This document shows positions 1-14,100 of a stretch of 64,000 bases of DNA, one piece after another. Below the pieces are notes generated by a model that did no database searches, was not told the origin of the DNA, and worked only from the letters and a program-made list of their open reading frames with translations. Each line of letters opens with the position of its first letter. The stretch's first letter is position 1. Both the position numbers and the translations under genes were made by a program. The DNA is taken from the NCBI GenBank assembly GCA_019188255.1, contig JAETXT010000005.1, positions 5,270,001 to 5,334,000 on the forward strand, written 5' to 3'. The DNA is from Verticillium longisporum. Lineage: Eukaryota; Ascomycota; Sordariomycetes; Glomerellales; Plectosphaerellaceae.

Positions 1-151
1 TGGACAGTCATCTCGGCCTCGCAGAAGAGCTCGCCCAGATCCACGACGTACAGCCAGGAGGGCGGCCACTTGTCGAAAGCCAAAGAGTGGTGGGAGGCGA
101 TGCCGTCGAAGCCCGTCAGGCGCAACCCGACAGACTCGGACCTGGCTGTGA
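1..151 (-). CDS. Possible partial exon of unrecognised minus-strand gene
   Basis: On the minus strand one frame stays open from about 151 to the left edge and reads like coding sequence (it includes GFDGIASHHSLAFDKWPP followed by SWLYVVDLGELFCEAEMTV). Upstream of it, around 152-160, the minus strand reads CACAGCCAG, a possible splice acceptor. The same frame has no in-frame ATG before a stop near 248, so the start would lie in an earlier exon that I could not place. If real, the gene is transcribed leftwards, divergently from CDC73, and its body is outside the window. I do not recognise the family. Confidence 0.3.
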
Positions 152-879
152 TGGACTTTGAATTTGATCTCCCAGAGCACCTACCAACGAGTCCCACATG
201 TCCAGCGAACAGCAAGCACGAATCCAGAGGATTGGGTGTTTGTGTTTATCATGGCCGTGGCAAGGGAGCTTCAGGCCTCCGAAGGGAATTCAGGCCGAGG
301 CGCGAAGGCTCAGAAGTGTCCATCACCAATGCCGACTATGACGGAACGTGATGCAAAAGGAGACAAGAAACAAGAGGCTGCACCATCTTGGTCAAAATCG
401 ATGGGCATGGCAGAGGAAACAGGGTGAACTTGTCACGGATGTTGATGTCGTGCTGTGGCCCTCGCTCTTCGGAGGGTGCAGGATAGCGATTCCCTGAAGC
501 ATAAAACAACGACCAAGCTTAGGACATTATGATTAAAGAAACTCTCTGTTCATGCTTCGCAGCCTCGAGACGTGACTGGAAAAGAAGAAAGTAATGCCGA
601 GGCGCGATAGAAATCGGGTATGTCAAGGCAATGCTGGTGGATAGTTGCATAAAGACTTACCCCCAGAGATCGCTTTCTCGCATAGAGGTCGCGCTACCGA
701 CGTCGGAAAATTGGCAGCTCCAACGATCGCTCACCAGAGCTCCAACCACAAAATAAACACCATCCGCGACGACATCGTCCTTGAACACCGATTTCGAAAC
801 CCCACAGCCTCGCCTTTCCAACCCAATTGCCATCACCAGGGACACGTCATCGACACTGCCCATCACGCACCTCCTCACA
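152..879. other. Intergenic, CDC73 promoter side
   Basis: This stretch has no convincing long reading frame. It would contain the CDC73 promoter and leader and, if the leftmost exon is real, the 5' part of that divergent gene. I see no RNA gene or repeat in it. Confidence 0.4.
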
Positions 880-2241
880 ATGGCGTCCGCCGAGCAGGAC
901 CCGCTGCTCCTCCTGCGCCAGTCCATCGCCTCCAAGCGCGCCGCGATCCCCTCAGCCTCCCCAGACGCCGCCGATGAGGCCCCCCTCGCCCGAGCCACAC
1001 ACCTGCACTTCCCTCACCCGCGACCAGTCTCCATCAGCCTCGGCACGCCGACGCGCTTCATCAGCAGCGACCGCCCCGTCGACCTGCGCTCCATCTACTT
1101 TGCGTGGCTCAACAAGGATGTCGCCATCCCCGAGTACAACGCCTCGGCAACGCGGCTCAACGACGACCTCGGCGCGCTCGGCAAGGTGCAGAACCTTGCC
1201 TTTGTGGAGCGGCTCGATCTCTTCACCTGGCTCGAGGGCGCGAGCGAGGAGTCGGAGCACATCAGGCCGCTGGCGGGCGAGGGCAAGGACGGCGCCGCCG
1301 CGGCGAGTGCCGTCAAGGCTGCGCCGTCGACGGCCGTCGCACGGAGTGGACGCGGAACGCTAGACCCGCGGCTGGCCGTCATCTACAACGGCGAGCGCAG
1401 GATGGGCGATCGCAATTCGGTCCTTCGCGGCGTGAAGCCCACGGTATGTTTTCTCCCTCTCCCTCGCCTCCCTCGCCTCCTCTGACGGGAGGGTGCGCAA
1501 CGAGAAAAGCGCGTGGCAGGAAACAAGAAGCAAGAGACACTCAGCTGACGCTCGACGAATCGTCGCCAGGACTTCTCCCACGTCCGCAAGCTCGCAGCAC
1601 CATTTATCCAGAAGAAGCCCGGCACGGGCCCGAACCCCGTCTCCGCCAACCCCTCCCTGGCGCTCAACCAAAAGGCACCCTCACGCCGGCCCGACCCCAT
1701 CATCCTCCTCTCGCCCTCGGCCTCGTCCATCCTGCGCATGTCCAACATTCGCTCCTTCCTCGAGCAGGGCCGCTACGTCGCCCCCGACAGCAGCAGCGCC
1801 TCGTCGTCGTCGGGCATGCTCCATGTGTCCCGCGTCCTCAAGGACATTGACCCGGCGCGCCCCATGCGCTTCATCCTCGTCGAAGGCCCCGAGCAGTTCA
1901 AGCCCGATTACTGGAACCGCGTCGTGGCCGTCTTCACGACGGGCCAGACGTGGCAGTTCAAAAACTACAAGTGGAACCAGCCCCAGGAGCTCTTCCGCCA
2001 CGTCCAGGGCATCTTTGTCGGGTGGCGCGGCGAGACGCCGCCCGAGAACGTGCGCAACTGGGGCCACCGCGTCATGCAGCTGGGCGTCGACAGGCCGCGG
2101 CACGCCGTGGGCGCCGTCCCCGGCGCCGGCGACGCCGCGCGCTTCCGCGACAAGGAGGTCGTCGAGGCCATCTGGAAGCAGGTCGAGGCCCAGATGAGGG
2201 CCAAGGGGTGGACCAAGAACACGGCACCGACGCTCATCTAG
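880..2241 (+). CDS. cdc73: Cdc73, RNA polymerase II Paf1-complex subunit (parafibromin homologue)
   Basis: Two exons, 880-1443 and 1570-2241, give 411 residues, close to the roughly 390 of yeast Cdc73. The intron starts GTATGT, ends GCCAG and is phase 0. The N-terminal half contains the conserved stretch around PVDLRSIYFAWLNKDVAIPEY. After a low-complexity linker, the second exon carries the Ras-like Cdc73 C-terminal domain (about residues 230-410), including RPMRFILVEGPEQFKPDYWN, VAVFTTGQTWQFKNYKW and the WRGETPPENVRNWG region. In the family this domain binds the elongating polymerase, and the complex supports elongation and histone H2B/H3 modification in the nucleus. The start at 880 has a good context (CACAATGG); an upstream in-frame ATG at 781 would add a poorly conserved tail. 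No lesions are seen. Confidence 0.95.
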
Positions 2242-4473
2242 GCCATGCCGCGTCTGTCTCCCTGTTTAGGTGACGTGTCACAGGAGGAGTCAATTTGACA
2301 CTCTCGACTGACAAAGGAAACTTGCGGTTCCCATCACTCTTGCGCCCTCCCCCCGGTCCGCGGCGACCGGGAAGCAGGTTGGGCGCGGAAGGAGGAAAGG
2401 GAGGGCTCTAGGATGGCATGGGGCGCATGGAGGACATGTACGAGTACGAGTGTGAAAGGGGTTGTTCAGAATGAATGAAGCAGCAAGAAAAGGGGTCATC
2501 AGCGCAGGCGTTTCTGGGAGGCCGGATGCCTTTCCGCGGCGGGCGAGGGTAGATTGGAATCACCTGGGCAGATCGAGTCTGATCCTGGGAGACCGAAGAG
2601 GCACTGTTCCCGACGACGAAGTACGGGGTTTCCCCTTTTCCTCCCCCCTTCTTTACACGTTTTCGACTCCTCCTCAGCAATAAACATAGGTACAGCCGAA
2701 AATGCCAAACCCTGGTATCGTCGAATGGGCCAGTGTACGCGTCTCGATGGCCGTAGAGTGCTGCCCACCCCGGCCCCTGTCCTCCATCATCATTCCTCCC
2801 GGTCTGGTGGTGCCCAACGCGGTGAGTGGACAGATAGCGACGACGCCCAAGATGAAATAAAATACAACAAAACATGAGAATTGTACTGCCAGGTAGGCAG
2901 TACTTCGCTTCCCGATAATCTGAACCCCTGCCGCCGCCGCCGCGTATCGAAAATAAAGAAAGGCAGCGTACGGGCCGCTCTAGAGATCGATGGCGTGTTC
3001 TTTCCGACAAGCCGGGTATGCATGTAGGACCTCCTGTCGTAAACTATACCACCGGTCCATCTCTTCCTTTCCTCGGTGGTGCATCCCGAGGCCGCTGGCT
3101 CGCCCGGGACGCACCACGTCCGTCCCGCGCGTTGTCCTTGGCTCCCCCATGCTGCGGCGAACATACTTTGGAGCTGCAGGGCCCTCCAGTAACGTGGCAA
3201 ACAAAGGCATCGCCCGAGATCCAGAGGGTCAGCCTGCTCCCCCAGATCGAATGGACGTGCCCCCCTACCTACCTACCCGGGCCTCCCAGGCAGGCGGCAG
3301 CACTGCTCCAAGCTCTGCCGAGCTTTCAAGGGTCCTCCCCCTTTGGGACGTGTCGAACGTACCGAAGCAGCCCAGTCGACGTCGACGTGTATGACACCAC
3401 CCTGTCCAGCCACTGTATCGCAGACGACGTCAAGGCCCATCGGCAGAGCATGTTTCAAACATGTTGACTTTGACTACTGCCGTCCGGCGACGTAAACTGC
3501 TGTCGCCTTTCTCTCCGTCTGTCTCTCTCTCTCTGCCGGGACAAGCAACGAATATCCATGCCCCCCCCTTCTGCCCCTCCTCTTGACCCCTTCCTACTCC
3601 CGGCACGTGCCAGCCCATCAAACGTTGCCGAAAATCAGGCCATATATCGACGCCAGGCCCCATCTTGTCCGGCCGAGCCGTTCGTGAGACCGGGACCTAT
3701 CGTTGGAGCAGGGGCTCGGGCCCCGGCACTGAAGATCGATGCCGACAAACTGGGCATACTTGGAAACTCTCCTGCTCCTCCTCACCCCTCCTCGTCCTCT
3801 TCCGGGGACGCCTTGCGAGAGGTAAAGGGCAAAAGGTACGGTATACATGCCGCCGCCGCCGCCGCCACCTGGGGAAAAAAAGGAGGCGGGGGAGCCGCTC
3901 CAAGCGAATGAACCCCCAGATGCCGAGAGTGCCTGTTGCTGTACTGGGCAAGGTCCCGGGCATGGGGGGACTATCTGGCGTGTAGCCACTAAACCGGGAT
4001 GAGCAACAGATCGCCGGCCACAGCCACGGAGGTCAGCTCATCTGTGGCGGCCAGAATAGGTAGTTGGCATTTCAGGGGGGGCTGTCTGGCCTTGGCATTT
4101 GCCATCTTTTCACGTTCAACGCGAGAGCATATGTTCACTCTGGCCGCTTGACATGATGAGCGTCGCCATGCTTGCTTGTCTCGCTGCCCTGGCTGTCTCG
4201 CCCTACCGCTCAACGGCGCGGGCTGCTATGAGTCAATACGAGGCCTGCGCAGCGCAAAACAACGGGCTGCGTGGGTGACCAAGACAGGATCCTTCACCCT
4301 ACCCCTCGGTACTGGGTACATGGTCTCAGTTGTGTGTGGATGGGGCCGCGGCTGGCTCATAGACAGACTTGTCGATCACTTCATCCAGAGCCGAAGAAAT
4401 GTCCCACGGGCGCAGCGGGCCAAGGAACAAGCATCGGTAGGTGGTCAATGGGCTCGGCACGGCCAAGAAGAGA

Positions 4474-4497
4474 ACACACACACACACACAAACACAC
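4474..4497. repeat. CA microsatellite
   Basis: A (CA)n tract of about 12 units with one A interruption, in the gene-poor region. Confidence 0.9.
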
Positions 4498-7400
4498 CTG
4501 TTCCAGCCTCTCCCACCCCTTCACCCCCGCCCCCTACCCCCTTAAAAGCCTTAGGCTTTCCAGTAGCCAGGGTTCAGGACGGAAACCCACACAGCCGGGC
4601 AGAAAAATAGGTAAACAAGATGATGCCTTGATAACCTTGCCAAGAGGTCGATGGTTCAGACAATGATTGTTGCTAGCATCAAAAAAACCATGCTCTCAGC
4701 ATTTCACGGCAGACGGACTCGGCTGGTCAGCCGCCGCTAAGCAGGGGCACAAAGCTAACTGGTACGCCTACTACGTTACACGCACCCATGGCGGGGAGCG
4801 GGGATAATCCCGAACGCCGATGAAGGGTTTAGGTGATCACTACGAGGCTTTGATCTTTTCGTCCACGTTGGCCCAAGGCTCACGAGTACCCGGCTGGCGG
4901 TGACACGGAGATGTCGCCGCGAGACATCGGGGAAAAGCTTCGCGTTGCGCTTGCAGCGAAGAGGGTCGAAAAGTGGATGACGGCGAGAGGGCAAACACAA
5001 AGAAGACAAGGGGTTCATATGGTTCTCCAGAACCTTTTCGGACATGCCCTGATGCCTTGATTGTACCTGGGTACCGCGTCCGAATCACACACCCTCAAGG
5101 TCCTGGTGACAATGGAACGGACCGGAGAACGCATGACAAGAGGCTTGCATAGTCTCAAGTCTCAAGGAGACCAGCCTCGTCACCAGTCGTCAAGCATGGT
5201 CCCCTTCTTTGGCCAAGCGACATCCATGAAGGGCTGCCGGCCACCAGCCAGATGAGGAAACCTCCACCAGGTAGAAATTTCAGCCACCAAGTAGAAGCTG
5301 CATAGAAGCATGATGAAGTAGCTGCCAAGCGAGTCTAGTCGACTACGAAAACTGCTGCAGAGGAACCACCGGGGCTCCGAATACCCCCAGGGCCCGGCGG
5401 CGAGTCGGCAGCGGGGTTCGATATGACTCGGGGGATCGTCAGCGCCGAAGCTTTGGATCGGTGGCTCTTGGCTCTCGGCGGCCGCACCCTGAGGTGCCGT
5501 GTGGTTCGGAGGTGCTGTGGTGGACTGTTACTGACAGCAGATGTGGGCTATGATGCCATCAACGGTCTCGGCGTCCGTTTCTAGGCCGGAAGCCGAGGCA
5601 CAGCGGGTGGCAGCTGGGCAGAATTTCCCCATCACCAGAGGGCTACAGCGTAGCGGTCGCTGGGGTTTGCTGGTAAGGTTTCGTCTCGCAGGCCACCAGC
5701 CCAGGCGCCGTCGGTGATCGCGTGCGACGAGTCGTCGGTGTGGCCGGCGGAAGGGCGGGATGGGCGCCCTTACACCGGGGCATGGGACACCAGGCCCGCG
5801 GCTTCAAAGGGCACTTTGGGGGCGCCCCGAGAGCCACCCCCACGGCGGAGGTGCCAGATGTGCGCTGGTCGTTGGACAGACACGCGCCGCTGGTGTTGGT
5901 GGCAGCGTGCTAAGCCAAGTGACGGTCTTCCCGCTGTTTATTAGGCGCGTCTTGGTAAAACTCGTGTCAGCTCCGCCTTGCGAGGCGGCGGAGATCGCCG
6001 ACTGGGGAATACAGTAAGGAGAGTGTGAAAAAAATGAGAAAAAAGTACGTCAAGCCAAATGTCACCATCCCGCGCCGTCGTCTGTACATTTTTTTTTTCC
6101 TCCTCAGCTTCAGCTCAAAGGAGGACTATGACCGTTGCCTGGCGTTACTCGACTGGCGGAGGAAGCACAGCGCGGCGGCCTATGCGCCATCCGCCCATTT
6201 TCTCACGCGAACCGTCACGGGCGCGAGAGTGCGTAGTCTCGGTTCTAAATCCCAACTGCCGTACTGAACTGAAACAAGGTGATTCCCGGGAAGTGGCGGG
6301 AGAATACCACGGCTTTAATGGGCATATCGCTGACGACACAAGGGAGGGGGGTGTAAATGTCGGGTCCATGCATCCGTTCGGCGTCCTCCCTTCCATCTCC
6401 CTCTCTTCGTGTGTCCCTTCGCACACGCGCACATTTGATCAACCAGTCTTGACTTGGCTAGTCTCCAAGACACCTAGCAACCCAGTCTGTCCACTAGATG
6501 GCATTTCGAGCTGGCGATCCCCCATGTGCATGCAGCCAATGAGCGATACTTCTGCCTGAGCTTTCTGCAGGCAGCGGTTGTCCAGCAAGCCGCCTACTAT
6601 GAGCTCTCAATGTGTTCCCACCTGTGCTGCCGCTCGGGTTGAACTGAGACCACTAACAAGAAATGGTGGGCGAATAGACTGGGAAATGTCCGTGTCGCTC
6701 GATCCTGTACGCTGCCCACTCAAATGTGGCACTTGCTGAGATGATTGAAATTGGTGCAGACTCACTGGCCTCGTGGTGGTCAGGGCTGAGCGTGGCTGAT
6801 AGTTGCCATCAAATATGGATCAGCGACCCTCAGACTACAACCTTTTGGTGTGGTTGCTATTGGCGTTGTGTTCCAAGAGTCGCAGTCTCCGTTGACCGCG
6901 TCGAGACTTGCCGGAGATGACTTCCGGCTTGAACACCATGATCCCGACGCGAGGCTGAGGTTGCGTGTCGAGGGGGAAGCATCGACCGGATGTCGGGGCC
7001 GGCTGCCCACTATTGCATTGTGGTCCTGTTTGGCCCTAGCATCGAAGCCTTTGGTGCGGCCGTCGTGGATGGCTCCTGTGGTTCGCGTTGATCAAGCTCG
7101 ACGAACGTGTTGACATGAGGCTTGCTGTGGGGGTTCAGCAGCTCAATGCACCTTGGGCTTTCTTGTGCAGATAGGTTGTCACTCCTTGTAGTACAACGAG
7201 TAAGCCTGAACTCGCGAAAGGGAGCCGGGTTTCGCTTCCTGGCCCGAACCATCAGGGCGTCTCGCGTGGCCGTAGGTGACTTAAATTAGCAACAATTGCA
7301 TGAACTCGGAGGCCCTGACACGAGCACCAACTCATCGGCTTCGTTCACCTGAAGCCCATGGTCCCATGCTCGCAGTGCACGAAAAAGCATGTCATGACAC

Positions 7401-10400
7401 ACAATGTGAGCTGCCTGGGAATCGCAAGCCGGCTGACACATGGCAATGTATTGAGTACTTGGTACATCGCAGCGCGCCTCTCGTTCGCGAGGCCCGTCCT
7501 ACGTCGCTTTATGTTGACTTCGGAAGAAAGGGAGCCCCTTTCCCCTCCGAACATGGAAGCCCAGGCCGGCTGTGTGGCCCAAACTAGTTGCGACTACCAT
7601 AACATATGCCGACAAAGTCGTCTTTGTCGTGATAGGAAGGCATGAGGTTGCGATGCGATGCAGCAGATTAGTCGCAATACGGCCCGGAGATCAGGCCTAC
7701 CCAACATGGTGCAGAATTGCGAAGCAAAGACAGCGCAGGTCCCTCTGTCCAGGGCAGCCGGTGGTGTGTGATCCAGCTGATTTGTCCTGGTCTTGTGAGG
7801 TGGACGACGACTGTGGGCCAGCCAGCCAGCAAGTCTTCGAACTCTGCTCATTTGATGCGATGCGTAGAGTCAGAAGCCTATCCCTGTCCTTGCGTACCCG
7901 ACTCGTGCCACAAGTTGAGAGACCAGGGGGCTCATCACTTCTCTGTTTCATAGGTCTCCTTGTGATTAACCACGCCCTACGGCTCCGCCAGCGCGTCGCA
8001 AGACTGGTATCTCTTTCGCAGGGGTGAGCTGAGCTTCGCGTACTGTACACTGACAAGAGTTATGCGTAAGCGCTTGGAGCGACAGCAAGACCAACCTCAA
8101 AGACTCCAAATCAATATGACCCAGAATATCACCGAAAGTCTGCATGCCTTGCGCAGTACCACGTGGCTCTCCTCTACAATCAGTACGACCTAGGCAGGGG
8201 ACGATGCGGGCCTGCTGTGTTTACATGGTAAACCCCTCCTTTTGTCAAGTTTTTGCGGGCCGGTTCGGACGATAAAGGGACGTTCGTCGACACTTCTGTT
8301 CACAGGGTATGCGTCGTCGACCCTCTCGCATGTTCGGCCACTTTCTGCCGTACCAGACATGCTCCAGACCAAAATCATCAAGGCCTGGACCTCATGGTGG
8401 CTAAGCCCACATGAAATGTGACATTGTGTTTGTCAGCGTGTTGTGCGCCATAATTCGTCATGCGGCATCGGGATCAACCTGTAGGAACGCTCTCATGGGC
8501 CTGGAATAGACCGCATACGAGAACGTCCTAGAATGAGTGACCTGGACTCAAGAAACTCCATGCTGACAACCTCTGCGCGCGATAAGGTGTCGAGGCATGC
8601 CCGGTACGTCGGCAGCTTGGAGGCTCGGAGTATGGACTCCGGGGCACACCATTATGGTGGTACCACCCCCAACCCACGTGGGAGTGAGGGGCGGATTCGC
8701 ACAAGCAAAGCATGCTTCGTACTCTTAGGTAGGTGCATCAGTGAAACGCTGACAGGCTTCAGTGACGACGTGACCAAGGTGCCACTCACTCTCAGCGCGC
8801 GTAGTAGCTGCATGGTGAACACACCAGCACGGCATGCATTGTACTACGCAGCGCGCCCTTGTAACATATCAACAGACGTACCATGTACACCAGCAAGCAA
8901 TGTATGGGCTGTCAGTCTCCGCTGCTGGCTGTCCCATGTTTACCTTCACCGCCTGTGGTGTTGCGGAGGAAGCGAGTTGTAATAACAAGCAACTTGACCT
9001 GTCGGCTGCCTGGGTCAGCCACCATTGTCCAAGGCTGGAACGCCTCCGCTCCCAGATGGTGAAGCAGCATGCAGAGCCGTCCATGGTTTGTGAGACTTTC
9101 GTGTCGCAGCCTTAACACACTGTGCCCGCGATTCCTGGTTCTGTTGCCATGCGGGACTACCAGGCTGTCCCAGGTCCCTGTCGTAGGGAGCTGCGAGCAA
9201 ACAGGCCACTGTGAAGGTGACTGGGCTGGGAAACTGGCGTCAAGCGTTTCGTGTATGCTCAGTGTATTGGTTCGTCAAGCTGGCCCATTCGTCGAAAACA
9301 CTTTCAGATTCCATAACAGTGCAACTTGTCGACTGATTCCAGTGATTGGTCCGGAAGGTCGAAGAGCCAGCACGTCCACAGCGATGCGTTCATTCTCAAG
9401 TGCTTTGCGGGGCCTAGCCCCGAATTGCATAGGTGGCAAGACCCTTTGTCCATCTCTTCGTGGTTTGATCGACAAATGATGATCACTCAAGCATGCTCCG
9501 CCAAGACTCTGGAGCTCATCTCGTTTGAAACCACACATCAATCAAACTTCAAAGCCCCTGGGTGTTTAGGTTCGTGTTCTTCAGTCTTCCGACATGTTCT
9601 ACGAGCCTTCTAGAAGGGGCCGTCTGGGGACACTGAGGTGATCGGAGAAGAGCGAGATTTGATCAATGAAACTGGGTACTGTAGGGCCCCCTGTGCCAGG
9701 GCCCAGGGCCACACCGGAAAGGCTGAGCGGCTAGTTTGCGGAAATCATGGGATTTTAGTGTGCGTACCTGTGTCACGATGCCCCCGCGGGCTCGGCGTGG
9801 CATTGAACGCTGAAGGCTCCGTCCTCCGACCAGATTCCGGTGTGATGTATTGTGGAGATCAAGGGTTCCCTTTTTGGCCCAAAGCCAGGCAAGCCTCATA
9901 TTGTCTTGTCCATAGGTCGGCGTCGCGACCGATTTGACCCCCCCAAGCCCCCTTCCCATCCACCTCTAGCGAGCAGTTCGAAATCGACCTGTCAAAAAGG
10001 TCAGCAGTGGGCGAGGCACGGCAACGCGGGAATTGCGTCTTAGGGCGGTGCTTGTTCCCCCAGCTATTGCGGGCGCTGATTGGGGTTTCAGTCGGCGATC
10101 GATCTCCATCTCTAACCACTTAGCAACCGCGGCTCACAGCGAAGTTCTGTCAGAGAACGTGTCAGTGGCGTACGGATGGGGAAACGAAGCTCCCTGGCCC
10201 GCCGTTGTGATTTGTTTAGATGTCCGCCCCTAGCACGACGCACTGCGTCTTCAGTGTTTTACTTTCGTTTACTGTCTTGCCCGCGCCCGCCATACGGGAA
10301 CAAGATTCACGCGGCGACACCGACGACCGTGCTTCTGAAGACTCGAATGGTAAGGATGCTGCACTGAATCTTCCAGGTAGGTCCTGGGTTTCTCATCTCC

Positions 10401-11156
10401 GTCGTTCCTTTTCCAAGTCCTCAGTTCTTGGGGGGGGCGTCGTGGCCTGCGCGTCCTGCGCGTCCTGTCCATGCCCATCGAACGATTTGCTTGATCCCCA
10501 CGCCTTGCTACTGAGCGGTTCGGTTTCAGCGTTATCGGATCGTCATCATGCGCGTAGAGGCCGGCGGCACGAGTATGCCCCCCAGCGATCTCATGGTCGA
10601 ATGAACCAGGAAGGGGTCCATCTACCTGCTTTCTTGGGACTTGACGGTCTCTGAGTTTGGCTTCCAAGTGGATCCAATTCCGTGCACGGAAAAGTCGGGT
10701 GAGAAGTGGCAATGATTCGGCGTTAAACTTGTCAGTACTGGTCGAGTCGACGGGGTGAGGGAGAGCATGGCTCGTGTTCCCAAAATAGCCATATAGCCCG
10801 CACGCTCACTTTGGTGGAGAGATCCATCATGCAAGCGCTGTGGAAGCAAGGCATTCATTCGGTTGGCGTGGTGAGGAAAGTGTCCTTTGCAGCATGACAA
10901 GCGCGATGATGGAGTTGGGCATGCAAACCGATGGAACAAGAGAAAGCAAATGTCAAGATTATGGTCTTCTATCCGTCTGTGGACAAGATCGCAGCAATGG
11001 GTTGGCTAGAGGAGTGGAGTAGAGTGGGCCATCCTGTGGTAAAACGGGGACACTGAGGGACGCTGAGAGATGGAAGAGGGGAAGGCAAAGTACAGTACCT
11101 ACCACCGAGAGAGTTCCGCCCCCTGGTCTGCTTGCAGCGAGAAAAAAAAGAAGGCA

Positions 11157-11180
11157 GGGGCCAGGGGCCAGGGGCCAGGG
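11157..11180. repeat. GGGGCCA tandem repeat
   Basis: Three consecutive GGGGCCA units followed by a partial unit, lying in purine-rich intergenic DNA. Confidence 0.85.
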
Positions 11181-14100
11181 TCGATGTCCTGGCAGGGGCC
11201 TGTCGGGAGTGACTGCGCGTGGCAGCAACGTGACGAGGAACACCTTCTTCTCCTCCCCCCTTCACCCCACCTCACAGGAAGCACGAAAAGGCGGTCGCAC
11301 AGCGTGGCTTGCAGGGAAGTGAACGGAGCCCGGAGGGTGTTGGAAGAGGGGGGCTAGGTGGTATAAGGAGGGGTGCACCTGGGGGCAGTGAGGGTGGGTA
11401 GCATCCCTGAAGCCACGCGCCGATCTGTCTCTTTGCTGGTGGTGAGACGACGCAATTCTTTCCGCTCTCCACCTACTGCGTGATGACAGGGGGTATCTTG
11501 GCGAATGGGAGATCATTGTCATATTGCCCTTTCCCCTTCATGTTGCCTCCTGTCCGCAGCTCTTCTGTGCCTGATGCCCACGCGCCATTGCCAGCCTGGT
11601 GGGTTGCGGGCAGGCAGGAAGGCTGGGAGGCAGGCAGGGGCAAGGCAAAAGAGCGTCCGTCGCTTGCATTCACCCGTCAGTCTATTTTGAGGCACCTGCC
11701 CCCCCCATCGCTACATATCCAATAGGTGTATGGATGTACCACGCTTCCAGAGGCGGTGTCGACCCAACAAGTGTGAGCATCTCTTTGGAGATGATAAAGA
11801 GCTACCTAGGCAACAATCATGTCATCAGGCTGAAACATGTTGTAGGGAAAGCTTCGTGTTCATTGATGATGTGTAGTACAAAGAGGCCCCGCCTAAGAAG
11901 CAGACGCGAAAGAGGGGGTGCAGAACAAATTCCTTTTTGCAGCCCACATTGGCCACATGGCATTTCAGCACATCACGGCGGCCGGATGGGCTGTCACAAA
12001 AGGCACCCTCCTTCGCTAGCCTGTGTGATAAGTGATACTTTTACGTCTCATCACCGCCTATCAATCCCTCCCCCCCCCTCAGCTGCCTGCCATCCGGAAT
12101 GATGGAAGGCCCATTGACTGATGTGCCAGGATCAGCGCGTCAGCAATACGCAGCCAGAAAGTGTCGGGCTACCTAGGGCACGATACAGATATTTGATCAA
12201 AGGCCGTCCTGAGATCTCTCCTCCAGCCATCGTACACAGACTAGGCAAGGTACGTGAGCTGATGAGGTATGTAATGCTGCCAGAACAAACCAACCCGTCG
12301 AAACCCAAGGGCACGTGGTAAAGTATGTCCAGCAGGTGCGTGGCTTGGCTAGGTCGGTGCCAATCATCGACGATGTCTCGAAGGGCACTTTGACCAACAG
12401 TCGAAGCGAGATGCCATTGATATTGGAGTGGCCAGTATGAGCGCCAATGCCGGCTTCCAGATTGCCTTTTGAACCTTGTCTACATCGAAGGCTTTGCCGA
12501 CGCGGCCAAAGTTTCTAGTAATCCATGAGCTATGCCCTGCCAAGCGACTACGTCAGCCGCCAGTGGCCAACACTTCAATGTGCCGGCGCTCGATGTCATT
12601 GACAACTGTCCGAACCTATGGTCTTGCGAATCCCAAACCTACCTGCAGGGGACGATCTCGCAGCCAGTCGTAGGGCAGATGGGGGAATCGGGCAAAATGT
12701 CCGCTGTCACACCGGACAGCGCATTTACCGGCCTCTATTTGTACTACAGGCCCATTGTTCTAGACTTGGCACCTGGATGACGGCCGCCATAAGGATGGGG
12801 AAAGGGGTGGGTGGCGATCGATGGGCATGCCCGCAACGTCGAAGACAACATGTCTGTGGCTCCGCCGACGTGTCTGATCTGTGTGCTGCAGGTGCTGGGA
12901 GTGAAATACCCTTCGGTGGTTGGACACAGAACGCCGCACGGCAAGCTCGCATGCTTTTCTGAAGGTCCAATGAAGCGCCCACCGAGAAGAGTGTCCCAAG
13001 ATCTTGGTAGTCGTCTCATTTTAGTTGGCTTCGGAGAGTAGCGGTGCGCCTCTACATCGTTGTCGTACGAGAAAATCACATTTCTTCACGTCCCCCGACA
13101 TGCATATCTGGCACACATAAGCACATCCAGAGAGAGATCGCTCGCCCCTTTCGGTTTCTCGGTCTCTGTGAGCCCTGTGGAGACTCCCGCGGGTGACGTA
13201 GCCGCTGTCGAAGAAACGAAGACGCGAGGGAGCGAAAGTGGATGAGAAAGCGGTCCACATTTGCTGACAAGTCAAAAGAGGGGGTCTACACGCAGATGAG
13301 CGACCTCGGCCGTCGTGGGCGGACAAAGAAGATCACTAAGCCATGCGACCGTCTACCGACGATTGTCGGATCCAGCCCTCTTCACCAGGGCGGGCATGAG
13401 CGAACCTGATGGTTAGTTCTGCTATCTGAGAGCGTGGCGTCTGTTCTTTGACCACGTTTGGGCTGTCAGGAAACAGACTACCTGTCGAGATTTGCGGCTA
13501 CCTATGCTCTAGCTGCTGATTGACTGGGGCGGCTTTACCCAGGTCAGCCAAGGAACGAACACCCTAGCCTAGCAAAATAGGGGACTGTCGCTCGTTTGCA
13601 TCAGCGTCGCCGTGTAAAATTGGACTTGCAGAATCCACACGAGACAGGGACGAGAACACGATGGTCGAGTTCTACTTACAATTGAAAAGACCTCACGAAA
13701 TGTGGCTCATCAGATAACCAGCGGTGTGGTCAGCGGGGAAAATTAGGGGCCTTTCTTCCCTTGAGTCTTTATCGCTCAACTCCCGTATCTCATGGCACAG
13801 TCCTGGTCTGCTTTGTTTGAATGCCGGCTTCCATGCTTCGACACGTGTTGCACGGGGGACCCCCTGCCCCAAGTTCGACATTGGGAGGAGGCTAGGTGCG
13901 GATGGGGAGTGCTGGTGGATTCAAGGGGGGGTGCCTTGGGCAGGGGTCTGTCAGCAGGTGATTTTTCCATACAAATTCGTACCCATCGGACGACCAATGT
14001 CACTCCTCCATAGATCTTGGGTGAGAAGATACCAACTGGGAATAATAGGCGGACGAGATGAAGGGGGATGGAAAGGGAGAGGAGGGGGGGGTAATGACTC

